In this document: in pieces, positions 1-6,073 of the stretch
Layout of the letters: the number at the start of each line of letters is the position of its first letter
How positions within the stretch are numbered: the first letter of the stretch is position 1
Assembly: GCA_913046825.1 (NCBI GenBank)
Contig: CAJWTF010000182.1
Span: forward strand, 1-6,073
Source: an uncultured Rickettsiales bacterium
GTDB taxonomy: Bacteria > Pseudomonadota > Alphaproteobacteria > UBA8366
Direction of reading: 5' to 3'
Length of the DNA stretch: 6,073 bases
The notes under the pieces: generated by a model
Told to the model about the DNA's origin: nothing
The model's database searches: none
What the model saw: the letters and a program-made list of their open reading frames with translations, nothing else
Translations under genes and position numbers: made by a program

Positions 1-1
1 A

Positions 2-520
2 TTCGGCCGTATCGATATTCTTGTCAATAACGCCGGCACGAACATCCGCAAGGCGCCGGAGACACTTTCCGTGGCAGAATGGTCGACGGTCCTTAACACG
101 AATCTCACCAGCGCTTTTGTATGTTCTCAAGCGGTATACCCGCATTTGTGTGAAGCGGGCGGTGGTAAAATCATTAATATTGGATCGATGTACTCTTTAT
201 TTGGTGCACCGATGGTTGTCGCATATTCGGCGAGCAAAGGTGGGATAGTGCAAATGACAAAAAGCCTCGCAACGGCCTGGGCGAAGGACGATATCCAGGT
301 GAACGCGGTATTACCGGGATGGATTGATACGGACCTCACCCGCCAAGCGCGGGTCGATATTCCGGAGCTTAACGCGAAGGTCCTTGGGCGCACACCTGCG
401 AGACGTTGGGGCGAACCTGACGATCACAAGGGAATTGCCGTATTTCTGGCGAGTGCGGCCTCGAATTTCGTCTCAGGCGCGTCAATTCCGGTTGACGGAG
501 CATTTGCAGTTAGCGCGTAG
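2..520 (+). CDS. Short-chain dehydrogenase/reductase (SDR family), 5'-truncated by window edge
   Basis: This is an NAD(P)-dependent oxidoreductase of the classical SDR family. The first 172 visible codons run in one frame from base 2 to the TAG at 518-520; the N-terminal Rossmann glycine motif (TGxxxGxG) lies outside the window. Visible residues, numbered from the window edge: NNAG at 9-12 (stabilises the central sheet), the tetrad Asn at N34, catalytic Ser S62, and YSASK with Tyr Y75 and Lys K79, exactly 13 residues after the Ser as usual. A PG motif at 105-106 and the C-terminal segment near 150-167 (FLAS...SGASIPVDG) complete the fold. About 75-85 residues are missing relative to a typical 250-residue SDR. 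The sequence resembles the gluconate 5-dehydrogenase / 2-deoxy-gluconate 3-dehydrogenase / 3-oxoacyl-ACP reductase-like group, but substrate cannot be assigned from these motifs. It converges with trmFO and seems functionally unrelated to the other genes. Confidence 0.93.
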   Translation, partial: FGRIDILVNNAGTNIRKAPETLSVAEWSTVLNTNLTSAFVCSQAVYPHLCEAGGGKIINIGSMYSLFGAPMVVAYSASKGGIVQMTKSLATAWAKDDIQVNAVLPGWIDTDLTRQARVDIPELNAKVLGRTPARRWGEPDDHKGIAVFLASAASNFVSGASIPVDGAFAVSA

Positions 521-712
521 CGAGCTCTTTCGAAGTCCGTGCATGTCGACGTGATTTTAAATTCGCGAAACAACCCCATATACACTACTATAATACCGCT
601 TTTATGAGCGTCGACGTTGCGGTAGGTTGGGACCGATTAATTGACCTGTCCAAGATAGTGGATTTTTTTAACCCCAAATTCAACAAAGTGCCGATAACCA
701 AGGTGCCGTATG
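521..712. other. Intergenic gap between convergent SDR gene and trmFO
   Basis: This gap lies between the 3' ends of two convergent genes, so it should hold terminators rather than promoters. It is more AT-rich than the flanking genes. It contains a perfect TATAAT at 589-594 on the + strand, but no acceptable -35 at 16-18 bp and no credible gene behind it. It also contains a T7 run at 663-669 after a weak hairpin. The octamer GTCGACGT occurs twice (545-552 and 610-617). No recognisable gene fragment, RNA gene or mobile-element end was seen. Confidence 0.6.
649..669 (+). terminator. Weak candidate intrinsic terminator downstream of the SDR gene
   Basis: TCCA (649-652), a six-base loop and TGGA (659-662) form a 4-bp stem that a G-U pair could extend, followed directly by seven Ts (663-669). 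The stem is short and not GC-rich, so it would be a poor terminator. It also sits about 130 bases after the SDR stop codon. It is listed because no better terminator is visible for either convergent gene. Confidence 0.22.
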
Positions 713-2068
713 TTATTCCGCCGCCGCGCGGCCTCGACCTAGCCAGGAATCGAATTCAGCAAGCGCGCGGGTGGTATAGGCCTTCTTGCGGTCACGGCCT
801 TTGGGACGCTTACCTTCGACTTGTAGTGGCGGGAACAAGCCAAAATTTACATTCATAGGTTGGAATGTCTCACTATCGGCACCACCAGTAATGTGACTGA
901 GTAGCGCGCCATGGGCTGTTGTGGCGGGCGGTGGGTTGAAACGCGCGCCATCTAACTGTTCCAACGCCGCAAAACGCCCTGCCAACAGACCGATAGCAGC
1001 AGACTCGATGTAGCCCTCGACACCGGTCACCTGGCCAGCAAACCGGATGCGTGGCATCGCATTCAAACGCAGCTCGCTATCGAGCACGCGGGGCGAATTC
1101 AGGAACGTGTTGCGATGAATACCGCCCAAACGGGCAAATTCCGCCTTCTCCAACCCTGGGATCGCGCGAAAAATCTCGAATTGCGCGCCGTGCTTCAGCT
1201 TTGTCTGGAAACCGACCAAATTATAGAGCGTGCCGAGGGCGTTATCCTGGCGGAGTTGCAGGACGGCGTAGGCTTTGCCTCCTGTATGCGGGTTGGTGAG
1301 GCCAACCGGCTTCATCGGACCAAAACGCAACGTCTCCGGCCCGCGCTCGGCCATAACTTCGATCGGTAGGCAGCCCTCGAAATACGGGGTCGATTCTTCC
1401 CATTCGTGGAAGCTCGTCTTGTCGCCGTCGATCAAGGCTTGGATTAAGGTCTCGTACTGCTCTTTATCCATCGGGCAGTTGATGTAATCCTTGCCGTCCC
1501 CCTTATCATAGCGAGATTGGAACCAAGCGCTGGAGAGATCGATACTGTCGCGGTGCACGATGGGAGCAATGGCGTCGAAAAAGGCCAAGGCGTCTTCACC
1601 CGTGACCTCTAGTATCGCGGCGCTGAGGGCGGGTGAGGTTAGGGGCCCCGTCGCAATAATAACGGACTCCCAGTCTTCGGGTGGTAGCCCATCGATTTCC
1701 TCGCGCCGGATCTCAATCAGCGGTTCTGCTTCCATAGCGGCTGTGACAGCGTCGCTGAATGCATTGCGGTCCACTGCGAGGGCGCCGCCTGCGGGAACCT
1801 TATTGTCGTCGCCGCAGGCGAGAATCAGCGAACCGCAACGGCGCATTTCCTCGTGTAGTAGTCCGACGGCGTTGTATTCCGCATCGTCGGAACGGAAGGA
1901 ATTAGAGCATACGAGTTCGGCCAACCCATCCGTTAGGTGTGCCTCTGTGCCCCGTACGGGGCGCATCTCGTGCAATATGACGGGAATACCGAGCTGCGCA
2001 CACTGCCAAGCGGCTTCGCAACCTGCGAGACCGCCGCCGATGACGTGGATAGGATTTGATATGGGCAT
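713..2068 (-). CDS. trmFO: TrmFO: methylenetetrahydrofolate--tRNA-(uracil-5-)-methyltransferase
   Basis: This cytoplasmic FAD enzyme makes 5-methyluridine (ribothymidine) at position 54 of the tRNA T-loop, using 5,10-methylenetetrahydrofolate as carbon donor and NAD(P)H as reductant; it was formerly called Gid. The 451-residue product has the usual family length. It opens with the dinucleotide-binding motif [11 protein letters not shown] (about 10-20), followed by the family block [15 protein letters not shown] (49-63). C54 and C233 (in [12 protein letters not shown]) correspond to the two conserved, functionally important cysteines of the Bacillus enzyme (Cys53 and Cys226). The block [20 protein letters not shown] falls at 250-269. 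The C-terminal FAD-contacting block [22 protein letters not shown] spans 343-364. The start ATG at 2068 is supported by a GAGGT Shine-Dalgarno site and by the family N-terminus. It lies 9 bases behind the uvrA stop, so co-transcription is likely. All key residues are present and the gene looks intact. Confidence 0.97.
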   Translation of the reverse strand: MPISNPIHVIGGGLAGCEAAWQCAQLGIPVILHEMRPVRGTEAHLTDGLAELVCSNSFRSDDAEYNAVGLLHEEMRRCGSLILACGDDNKVPAGGALAVDRNAFSDAVTAAMEAEPLIEIRREEIDGLPPEDWESVIIATGPLTSPALSAAILEVTGEDALAFFDAIAPIVHRDSIDLSSAWFQSRYDKGDGKDYINCPMDKEQYETLIQALIDGDKTSFHEWEESTPYFEGCLPIEVMAERGPETLRFGPMKPVGLTNPHTGGKAYAVLQLRQDNALGTLYNLVGFQTKLKHGAQFEIFRAIPGLEKAEFARLGGIHRNTFLNSPRVLDSELRLNAMPRIRFAGQVTGVEGYIESAAIGLLAGRFAALEQLDGARFNPPPATTAHGALLSHITGGADSETFQPMNVNFGLFPPLQVEGKRPKGRDRKKAYTTRALAEFDSWLGRGRAAAE

Positions 2069-2074
2069 TGGATT

Positions 2075-2079
2075 ACCTC
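2075..2079 (-). promoter_or_regulatory. trmFO ribosome-binding site overlapping the uvrA stop codon
   Basis: Read on the minus strand, GAGGT lies 6 bases before the trmFO ATG. Its first two bases are the last two bases of the uvrA TGA stop (2080-2078). A ribosome ending uvrA would therefore sit on the trmFO initiation site, which favours translational coupling and fixes the trmFO start. It is the best Shine-Dalgarno match ahead of any gene in this window. Confidence 0.75.
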
Positions 2080-4939
2080 AGGCGCTCTTGCGTCGTTTGC
2101 TTACGGGCTTCTTCGGTAGCAGCGGCGCCAGGAACATGGCTGTATGACTCTCGGGGGCGGTCGCAACTTCTTCCGGCGTGCCGGTGACGACGATGTGTCC
2201 GCCGTCAATGTCACCGCCCTCGGGCCCTAGGTCGATCACGTGGTCAGCGGTTTTGACGACCTCGAGGTTGTGCTCGATAACGACGACGGTATTGCCTTGA
2301 TCTACCAGCGCATGCAGGACCTCGAGCAGGCGCCTCACGTCTTCGAAGTGCAGGCCAGTGGTCGGCTCATCGAGGATATAAAGCGTCTTGCCGGTTGCGC
2401 GGCGCGCCAGTTCCTTGGCCAGCTTGACCCGTTGCGCTTCGCCGCCTGAGAGCGTGGTCGCCGGTTGCCCGACTTTGATATAACCGAGGCCGACCCGCTG
2501 GAGCGTGACAAACTTGTCGCGAATTGCCGGGACGGCTTGAAAGAAGCCGGCACCTTCTTCAACTGTCATATCTAAGACGTCTGCTATTGACTTGTCTCTA
2601 AAGTGTATTTCCAATGTTTCACGATTGTAGCGCTTGCCTTTGCAGGTATCGCATTGGACGTAGATGTCGGGCAAGAAATGCATCTCGATTTTGATGACGC
2701 CGTCGCCTTGGCAGGCTTCGCAACGGCCGCCTTTTACATTGAATGAGAAACGCCCGGGGGCGTAGCCGCGTGCCTTGGCTTCCGGCAAGCCGGCAAACCA
2801 TTCTCGGATCGGAGTAAATGCGCCGGTATATGTCGCGGGGTTGGAGCGCGGTGTCCGCCCGATCGGCGACTGATCGATATCGATGACCTTATCAAGAAAC
2901 TCGATCCCCTTTAGCGTATCGAACTCGCCCGGCACCACGCGCGTGCCGTTCAGCCTTCGCGTCAGCGCGTTGTAAAGGGTTTCGATGACGAAGGTAGACT
3001 TGCCACTCCCGGAGACGCCGGTGAAGCAGGTGAAAACACCAAGCGGTATATTAACATCGATATTTTTCAGATTGTTCGCCCGCGCACCCTTAACCGTAAG
3101 CGAATGTTTTTTGCGGACCTTTCGGCGTTCGACTGGTACGGGGATCTGGCGCATTTGGGTCAGATACTGGCCGGTGAGGCTCTCGGGCGCTGCCATGACT
3201 TCTTCCGGAGTACCGCGGGCGATGATATGACCGCCATGTATACCGGCGCCAGGGCCTAAATCCACGAGATAGTCCGCCGTACGGATGGCTTCCTCGTCAT
3301 GTTCGACGACGACTACCGTATTTCCCAGATCGCGCAAACGCCTCAAGGTCTCAAGGAGACGGGCGTTATCGCGGGAATGGAGGCCGATCGACGGTTCGTC
3401 TAGGACGTAAAGAACCCCCATGAGACCGGAGCCGATTTGCGAAGCTAGGCGAATGCGTTGGCTTTCTCCGCCCGACAAGGTGCCGGAAGATCTGTTCAGA
3501 GTGAGGTATTCCAAGCCGACATCGACGAGAAAGCCAAGCCGCGCATTGATTTCCTTGAGAATACGTTCACCGATTTGGGTTTGCGTTGTATTCAGGATCG
3601 CGTGGAGCGCACCAAACCAATTCTTCGCCTCCAGAATAGACATTTGCGAAACTTGGGCGATATGGAGAGTGCCGATTTTGACGGCGAGAGCTTCGGGTTT
3701 CAGGCGGTTCCCTTCGCAACGGCCGCAGGGATGGATGCTTTGATACTTTTCCAGATCATCCCGAACCCAATTGCTGTCGGTCTCCTGCCAACGTCGTTGC
3801 ATATTAGGGATGACGCCCTCAAAGGCCTTGGTGGCACTGTATGTACGCAGGCCGTCGTCATAGGCCATCGTTACCTCGTCCTTGCCGCTGCCGTGTAAGA
3901 TCGCATCGCGCACGGTTTCTGGCAGGTCACCGAACGGCGTTTTCATGCTGACGCCGTAATGCTTGGCGAGGCTCGTTAGGGTCTGTTTGTAATAGGGTGA
4001 TGAGCTATTCGCCCATGGTGCGATAGCGCCGTTCTCAAGACACTTCGAATCGTCGGGCACGACAAGTGACCCGTCAAAATACATGGTCGTCCCGAGCCCA
4101 TCGCAAGCGGGACAGGCGCCGAAAGGGTTATTGAAGGAAAACAACCTTGGTTCGATTTCGTCGATAGAGAACCCCGAGACGGGGCAGGCGAATCTAGCCG
4201 AAAATATCGTTTGGTTCTGGGTATCCGCCTCTTCGGCGATGGCGAGGCCGTCTGCAAGTTCGAGGGCGGTTTCGATTGAATCAGCCAATCGCGTCTCGAT
4301 CCCGGGGCGGACGACGACCCGGTCGACGACAATCTCGATGTCGTGTTTCTTGTTCTTGTCGAGTTTTGGGGCGTCTTCGATCTCATGCAGCTCGCCGTTG
4401 ATCTTGACCCGTTGGAAGCCTCTTTTCTGATATTCTTTGAGTTCTTTGCGAAATTCGCCCTTGCGGCCCCGCACGACCGGGGCGATCAGGTAGAGGCGAG
4501 TGCCCTCCTTCATCGCGGCGACGCGGTCGACCATCTGGCTGACGTTTTGACTCTCAATAGGCAAGCCAGTTGCCGGTGAGTAGGGAACCCCAATTCGCGC
4601 GAAGAGCAGACGCATATAGTCGTATATCTCGGTCACGGTACCGACGGTCGAGCGAGGATTTCGGCTGGTGGTCTTTTGCTCAATGGAAATGGCCGGTGAC
4701 AATCCGTCGATGGAGTCGACGTCCGGCTTCTGCATCAGCTCCAAAAATTGGCGCGCATAGGCTGATAAACTCTCCACATAGCGGCGTTGCCCTTCGGCAT
4801 AGACGGTGTCGAATGCCAGCGATGACTTGCCCGAACCCGAGAGGCCGGTGAAAACCACCAGCTTATCGCGCGGGATATCGATGTCGACATTCTTAAGGTT
4901 ATGCTCGCGTGCACCGCGAACCTGAATATAATCGGGCAT
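2078..4939 (-). CDS. uvrA: UvrA: excinuclease ABC subunit A
   Basis: UvrA is the damage-sensing ATPase of nucleotide excision repair. As a dimer it scans DNA, loads UvrB at bulky lesions and then leaves. The product has 953 residues, close to the usual 940-970, with two ABC ATPase modules. Module I: Walker [10 protein letters not shown] (32-40, K38), signature LSGGES (488-493), Walker B VLYVLDEP (509-516). Module II: Walker [10 protein letters not shown] (641-649, K647), signature LSGGEA (830-835), Walker B TLYILDEP (852-859), and the H-loop histidine in VVVIEHN (H890). The second zinc site is intact (C740, C743, C763, C766). The first keeps C252, C276 and C279 but has Ser at 255. The C-terminus is basic ([10 protein letters not shown]). 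The start ATG at 4939 gives the family N-terminus ([13 protein letters not shown]), although only a weak GAGA lies upstream. The gene is divergent from ssb and probably co-transcribed with trmFO. Confidence 0.99.
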   Translation of the reverse strand: MPDYIQVRGAREHNLKNVDIDIPRDKLVVFTGLSGSGKSSLAFDTVYAEGQRRYVESLSAYARQFLELMQKPDVDSIDGLSPAISIEQKTTSRNPRSTVGTVTEIYDYMRLLFARIGVPYSPATGLPIESQNVSQMVDRVAAMKEGTRLYLIAPVVRGRKGEFRKELKEYQKRGFQRVKINGELHEIEDAPKLDKNKKHDIEIVVDRVVVRPGIETRLADSIETALELADGLAIAEEADTQNQTIFSARFACPVSGFSIDEIEPRLFSFNNPFGACPACDGLGTTMYFDGSLVVPDDSKCLENGAIAPWANSSSPYYKQTLTSLAKHYGVSMKTPFGDLPETVRDAILHGSGKDEVTMAYDDGLRTYSATKAFEGVIPNMQRRWQETDSNWVRDDLEKYQSIHPCGRCEGNRLKPEALAVKIGTLHIAQVSQMSILEAKNWFGALHAILNTTQTQIGERILKEINARLGFLVDVGLEYLTLNRSSGTLSGGESQRIRLASQIGSGLMGVLYVLDEPSIGLHSRDNARLLETLRRLRDLGNTVVVVEHDEEAIRTADYLVDLGPGAGIHGGHIIARGTPEEVMAAPESLTGQYLTQMRQIPVPVERRKVRKKHSLTVKGARANNLKNIDVNIPLGVFTCFTGVSGSGKSTFVIETLYNALTRRLNGTRVVPGEFDTLKGIEFLDKVIDIDQSPIGRTPRSNPATYTGAFTPIREWFAGLPEAKARGYAPGRFSFNVKGGRCEACQGDGVIKIEMHFLPDIYVQCDTCKGKRYNRETLEIHFRDKSIADVLDMTVEEGAGFFQAVPAIRDKFVTLQRVGLGYIKVGQPATTLSGGEAQRVKLAKELARRATGKTLYILDEPTTGLHFEDVRRLLEVLHALVDQGNTVVVIEHNLEVVKTADHVIDLGPEGGDIDGGHIVVTGTPEEVATAPESHTAMFLAPLLPKKPVSKRRKSA

Positions 4940-4975
4940 GAAACTGTGATTTTCTCAACGTCTAAAGGTCGAGTG

Positions 4976-4981
4976 AATATA
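4976..4981 (-). promoter_or_regulatory. Candidate -10 element of the uvrA promoter
   Basis: On the minus strand this reads TATATT, five of six matches to the sigma-70 -10 consensus, about 37 bases before the uvrA ATG. No convincing -35 is visible at 16-18 bp (the 17-bp position reads TCGCAA), so the promoter is tentative. A transcript starting about 7 bases downstream would have a leader of roughly 30 bases. Confidence 0.3.
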
Positions 4982-5045
4982 GATACTCCTGGCTGCGGTT
5001 GCGATAGGTGAATTGACAAGAAAGCGATTGATTTTTGCTTAAGCA

Positions 5046-5075
5046 TTGGCGGTGCATCCCATGAACAAGTATATT
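5046..5075 (+). promoter_or_regulatory. Candidate sigma-70-type promoter of ssb
   Basis: A -35-like TTGGCG (5046-5051, four of six matches) and a -10-like TATATT (5070-5075, five of six) are separated by 18 bp. A start near 5082 would give a leader of about 37 bases. The -10 hexamer lies between two direct GAACAA copies (5063-5068 and 5082-5087), a layout that would suit a regulator competing with polymerase. The assignment rests on sequence matching alone. Confidence 0.4.
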
Positions 5076-5118
5076 CTTTGCGAACAATTTTACTCATCAG
5101 AGATCGAACGGAACGGTA

Positions 5119-5625
5119 ATGGCAGGCAGCGTAAACAAGGTTATCTTGGTGGGGAATTTAGGCAGGGACCCGGAAGTCCGCTCAATGCAGAATGGCGGTA
5201 AGGTTTGTACTCTGAGCATTGCGACTTCCGATAACTGGAAAGACCGGAATACCGGGGAACAGCAAGAAAAGACCGAATGGCACCGCGTTGTTATTTTCGA
5301 TGATCGCCTCGTCGACGTCGCTGAGAAATTTCTCCAAAAAGGCCGCAAGGTTTACCTCGAAGGAGAAATTCAGACCCGGAAATGGCAGGATCAATCGGGG
5401 CAGGAAAAATACACCACGGAAGTCGTTCTGCGGCGATTTAGAGGCCAATTGGTGCTCCTCGATTCGCGCAGTGATAGCGGTGGTGGCTATCAAGGTGCCT
5501 CCGATTACGGTGCTCCGGATAATTCCATGGGCAGTGGGTCCATGGGTGGCGGAATGGACACTGGAGGAGGCGGAGCGCCGATGGGACCGAGTGGCGATGA
5601 TCTCGATGATGAGATCCCGTTCTAG
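5119..5625 (+). CDS. ssb: SSB: single-stranded DNA-binding protein
   Basis: SSB coats single-stranded DNA during replication, recombination and repair, normally as a homotetramer, and recruits partner proteins through its acidic tail. The 168-residue product has an N-terminal OB fold (about 1-115) opening with [17 protein letters not shown]. Aromatic DNA-stacking residues align with those of E. coli SSB: W40, W54, F60 and W89 (E. coli W88). A flexible Gly-rich linker follows (about 118-158), and the C-terminal tip is DDLDDEIPF, the canonical partner-binding peptide. The linker is Gly/Ser/Met-rich, with five Met between 137 and 155, rather than Gln/Pro-rich as in E. coli. The ATG at 5119 gives the family N-terminus. 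The Shine-Dalgarno site is weak (GGAA at 5110-5113, 5 bases before ATG). The gene is divergent from uvrA and followed by gyrA on the same strand. Confidence 0.98.
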   Translation: MAGSVNKVILVGNLGRDPEVRSMQNGGKVCTLSIATSDNWKDRNTGEQQEKTEWHRVVIFDDRLVDVAEKFLQKGRKVYLEGEIQTRKWQDQSGQEKYTTEVVLRRFRGQLVLLDSRSDSGGGYQGASDYGAPDNSMGSGSMGGGMDTGGGGAPMGPSGDDLDDEIPF

Positions 5626-5708
5626 GGCTGGAAAGTACGCCTGAAATCGGTAATCAGCTACCTTATATAGTTGTTAGACCAAGACCTATCTGCTAAATTA
5701 TGACATTG

Positions 5709-5728
5709 CGATGACACTTGGGTCATCG
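5709..5728. repeat. Perfect 7-bp inverted repeat in the putative gyrA promoter
   Basis: CGATGAC (5709-5715) is repeated inverted as GTCATCG (5722-5728) across the 6-base spacer ACTTGG. No T-run follows, so it does not look like an intrinsic terminator. It overlaps the candidate -35 element and most of the spacer of the putative gyrA promoter, where a dimeric regulator could bind. It could also fold as an RNA hairpin in read-through transcripts from ssb. No known operator consensus was recognised. Confidence 0.6.
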
Positions 5729-5738
5729 TGGCTACAAT
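5711..5738 (+). promoter_or_regulatory. Candidate sigma-70-type promoter of gyrA
   Basis: ATGACA (5711-5716, five of six -35 matches) and TACAAT (5733-5738, five of six -10 matches) are separated by 16 bp, the best matched pair in this gap. A start near 5745 would give a leader of about 30 bases. The slightly short spacer is compatible with, but does not show, a supercoiling-sensitive promoter of the kind described for gyrase genes. Alternatives are the 5671-5699 pair and the TATAAA at 5753-5758. Confidence 0.42.
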
Positions 5739-5775
5739 CTTCTATTTTCATGTATAAAAACCCACGGCCACAAAT

Positions 5776-6073
5776 TTGAGTACGCCTCCGCCCAGCGAAG
5801 GATCCTTCGATATCGGCGAAATCGCCATCGAAGAGGAGATGAAGCGTTCGTATCTCGATTACGCTATGAGCGTAATTGTCAGCCGGGCGCTTCCGGACGT
5901 TCGCGACGGATTGAAACCCGTCCACCGTCGTATCCTTTATGCGATGCACGAAAACGGTTACGATTCGAGTAAACCTTATCGCAAGTCCGCTCGTATTGTT
6001 GGCGACGTCATGGGTCGATATCACCCTCACGGCGATCAGGCGATCTACGATGCCATGGTAAGGATGGCGCAGT
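5776..6073 (+). CDS. gyrA: GyrA: DNA gyrase subunit A, N-terminal 99 codons (3'-truncated by window edge)
   Basis: GyrA is the DNA-breaking and rejoining subunit of gyrase (GyrA2GyrB2), which adds negative supercoils using ATP hydrolysed by GyrB. The visible part is the N-terminal arm and start of the winged-helix domain: [21 protein letters not shown] (20-40), [14 protein letters not shown] (44-57), [18 protein letters not shown] (70-87). The catalytic Tyr lies beyond the window. The frame is closed upstream by TAA (5755-5757). The only candidate starts before the conserved block are TTG at 5776 and, within it, ATG at 5839. The ATG would remove the usual residues before the [11 protein letters not shown] block, so TTG is preferred, giving an N-terminus of [20 protein letters not shown]. 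No Shine-Dalgarno site is evident. Within the quinolone-contact loop, [11 protein letters not shown]88 replaces E. coli Ser83 while D92 matches Asp87. ParC, the related topoisomerase IV subunit, is less likely given the ssb neighbour and the motif spacing. Confidence 0.93.
   Translation, partial: MSTPPPSEGSFDIGEIAIEEEMKRSYLDYAMSVIVSRALPDVRDGLKPVHRRILYAMHENGYDSSKPYRKSARIVGDVMGRYHPHGDQAIYDAMVRMAQ

Larger units (their letters stand above)
4940..5118. promoter_or_regulatory. Divergent uvrA / ssb control region
   Basis: These 179 bases separate the uvrA and ssb start codons, so both promoters should lie here. In many proteobacteria this spacer carries a LexA (SOS) operator. I searched for the alphaproteobacterial box GTTC-N7-GTTC (or its complement GAAC-N7-GAAC) and for the CTGT-N8-ACAG type, and found neither. 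What is present is four copies of GAAC on the + strand within 52 bases (5063-5066, 5082-5085, 5106-5109, 5111-5114). The first two extend to GAACAA, 19 bp apart, and flank the best ssb -10 candidate. A consensus TTGACA also occurs at 5013-5018 (+), but nothing resembling a good -10 follows it at 16-18 bp. Confidence 0.6.
5626..5775. other. Intergenic gap between ssb and gyrA
   Basis: These 150 bases lack a strong intrinsic terminator for ssb; the only small hairpin near the stop is GGTA (5649-5652) with TACC (5659-5662), without a T-run. Several promoter-like stretches follow. TTGTTA (5671-5676) and TAAATT (5694-5699) are 17 bp apart, the latter preceded by TG as in an extended -10. ATGACA and TACAAT (5711-5738) form a better pair. 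A TATAAA lies at 5753-5758, only 17 bases before the gyrA start. gyrA therefore probably has its own promoter, although read-through from ssb is not excluded. Confidence 0.55.

Noticed and set aside
545..617. Repeated octamer GTCGACGT (545-552 and 610-617) as a possible mobile-element scar or operator pair
   Set aside because: The match does not extend beyond 8 bp, the flanks differ, there is no target-site duplication or transposase remnant, and the gap lies between 3' ends where an operator would have no promoter to control.
604..858. Small + strand ORF of 84 codons after a perfect TATAAT (589-594)
   Set aside because: More than half of it is antisense to the 3' end of trmFO. There is no Shine-Dalgarno site and no -35 at a usable distance, and the sequence has no recognisable motif. 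The ATG is only 9 bases after the TATAAT, too close for a normal leader.
1560..2147. 195-codon + strand ORF antisense to trmFO and the uvrA 3' end
   Set aside because: It is low-complexity, rich in Ser, Ala and Arg, as expected for the complement of a GC-rich gene, while trmFO on the other strand has complete family motifs.
2240..4851. Multiple ORFs of 60-146 codons on both strands within uvrA
   Set aside because: All lie in alternative frames of an intact 953-residue UvrA. None shows a recognisable domain, and the uvrA frame is uninterrupted.
5013..5042. Perfect TTGACA (5013-5018) as the ssb -35
   Set aside because: At 16-18 bp downstream the sequence reads TTGCTT or GCTTAA, poor -10 matches. 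The TTGGCG/TATATT pair at 5046-5075 fits better, although this hexamer could still contribute.
5649..5662. GGTA-N6-TACC hairpin as an ssb terminator
   Set aside because: The stem has only 4 bp and no T-run follows, so it does not meet the requirements of an intrinsic terminator.
5698..6030. 110-codon minus-strand ORF opposite the gyrA start
   Set aside because: It overlaps strongly conserved GyrA coding sequence on the + strand and has no motif or ribosome-binding site of its own.
1..6073. Search for CRISPR arrays, tRNA/rRNA genes, IS ends, toxin-antitoxin pairs or a novel defence system
   Set aside because: No regularly spaced repeats, cloverleaf-like segments, transposase fragments or unknown gene clusters were seen. 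The coding space is filled by five recognisable genes.

Overview
The window is a stretch of bacterial housekeeping chromosome, most likely from an alphaproteobacterium. Three things point there. A divergent uvrA/ssb pair is followed by gyrA on the ssb side, an order common in alphaproteobacteria. The folate-dependent tRNA methyltransferase TrmFO is present, a family found in that class but not in gammaproteobacteria such as E. coli. The protein sequences also have an alphaproteobacterial flavour, such as the UvrA segment CPVSGF. This assignment is inference from gene content and remembered family sequences, not from a search. Base composition is moderately GC-rich and even across the window, and I see no mobile element, integrase, tRNA, rRNA, CRISPR array or phage gene.

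Layout, left to right. Positions 2-520 (+) hold the C-terminal two thirds of a short-chain dehydrogenase/reductase whose start lies outside the window. A 192-base gap (521-712) separates it from trmFO (713-2068, -), with which it converges. uvrA (2078-4939, -) lies just upstream of trmFO with only 9 bases between them, and the trmFO ribosome-binding site overlaps the uvrA stop codon, so the two are very probably one transcript. A 179-base divergent promoter region (4940-5118) separates uvrA from ssb (5119-5625, +). A 150-base gap (5626-5775) with promoter-like elements and a perfect 7-bp inverted repeat precedes gyrA, of which the first 99 codons are present, apparently starting at TTG.

Three of the five genes serve DNA maintenance: UvrA finds lesions for excision repair, SSB protects single strands, and GyrA is part of the supercoiling enzyme. 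TrmFO makes ribothymidine-54 in tRNA and has no obvious link beyond sharing the uvrA transcript. The SDR is metabolic and looks unrelated.

I found no new multi-gene system. The points worth a second look are small: a glutamine at the GyrA position equivalent to E. coli Ser83, loss of one zinc-binding cysteine in UvrA, tight uvrA-trmFO coupling, an inverted repeat in the putative gyrA promoter, and a cluster of GAAC motifs, without a canonical alphaproteobacterial LexA box, in the uvrA/ssb control region.
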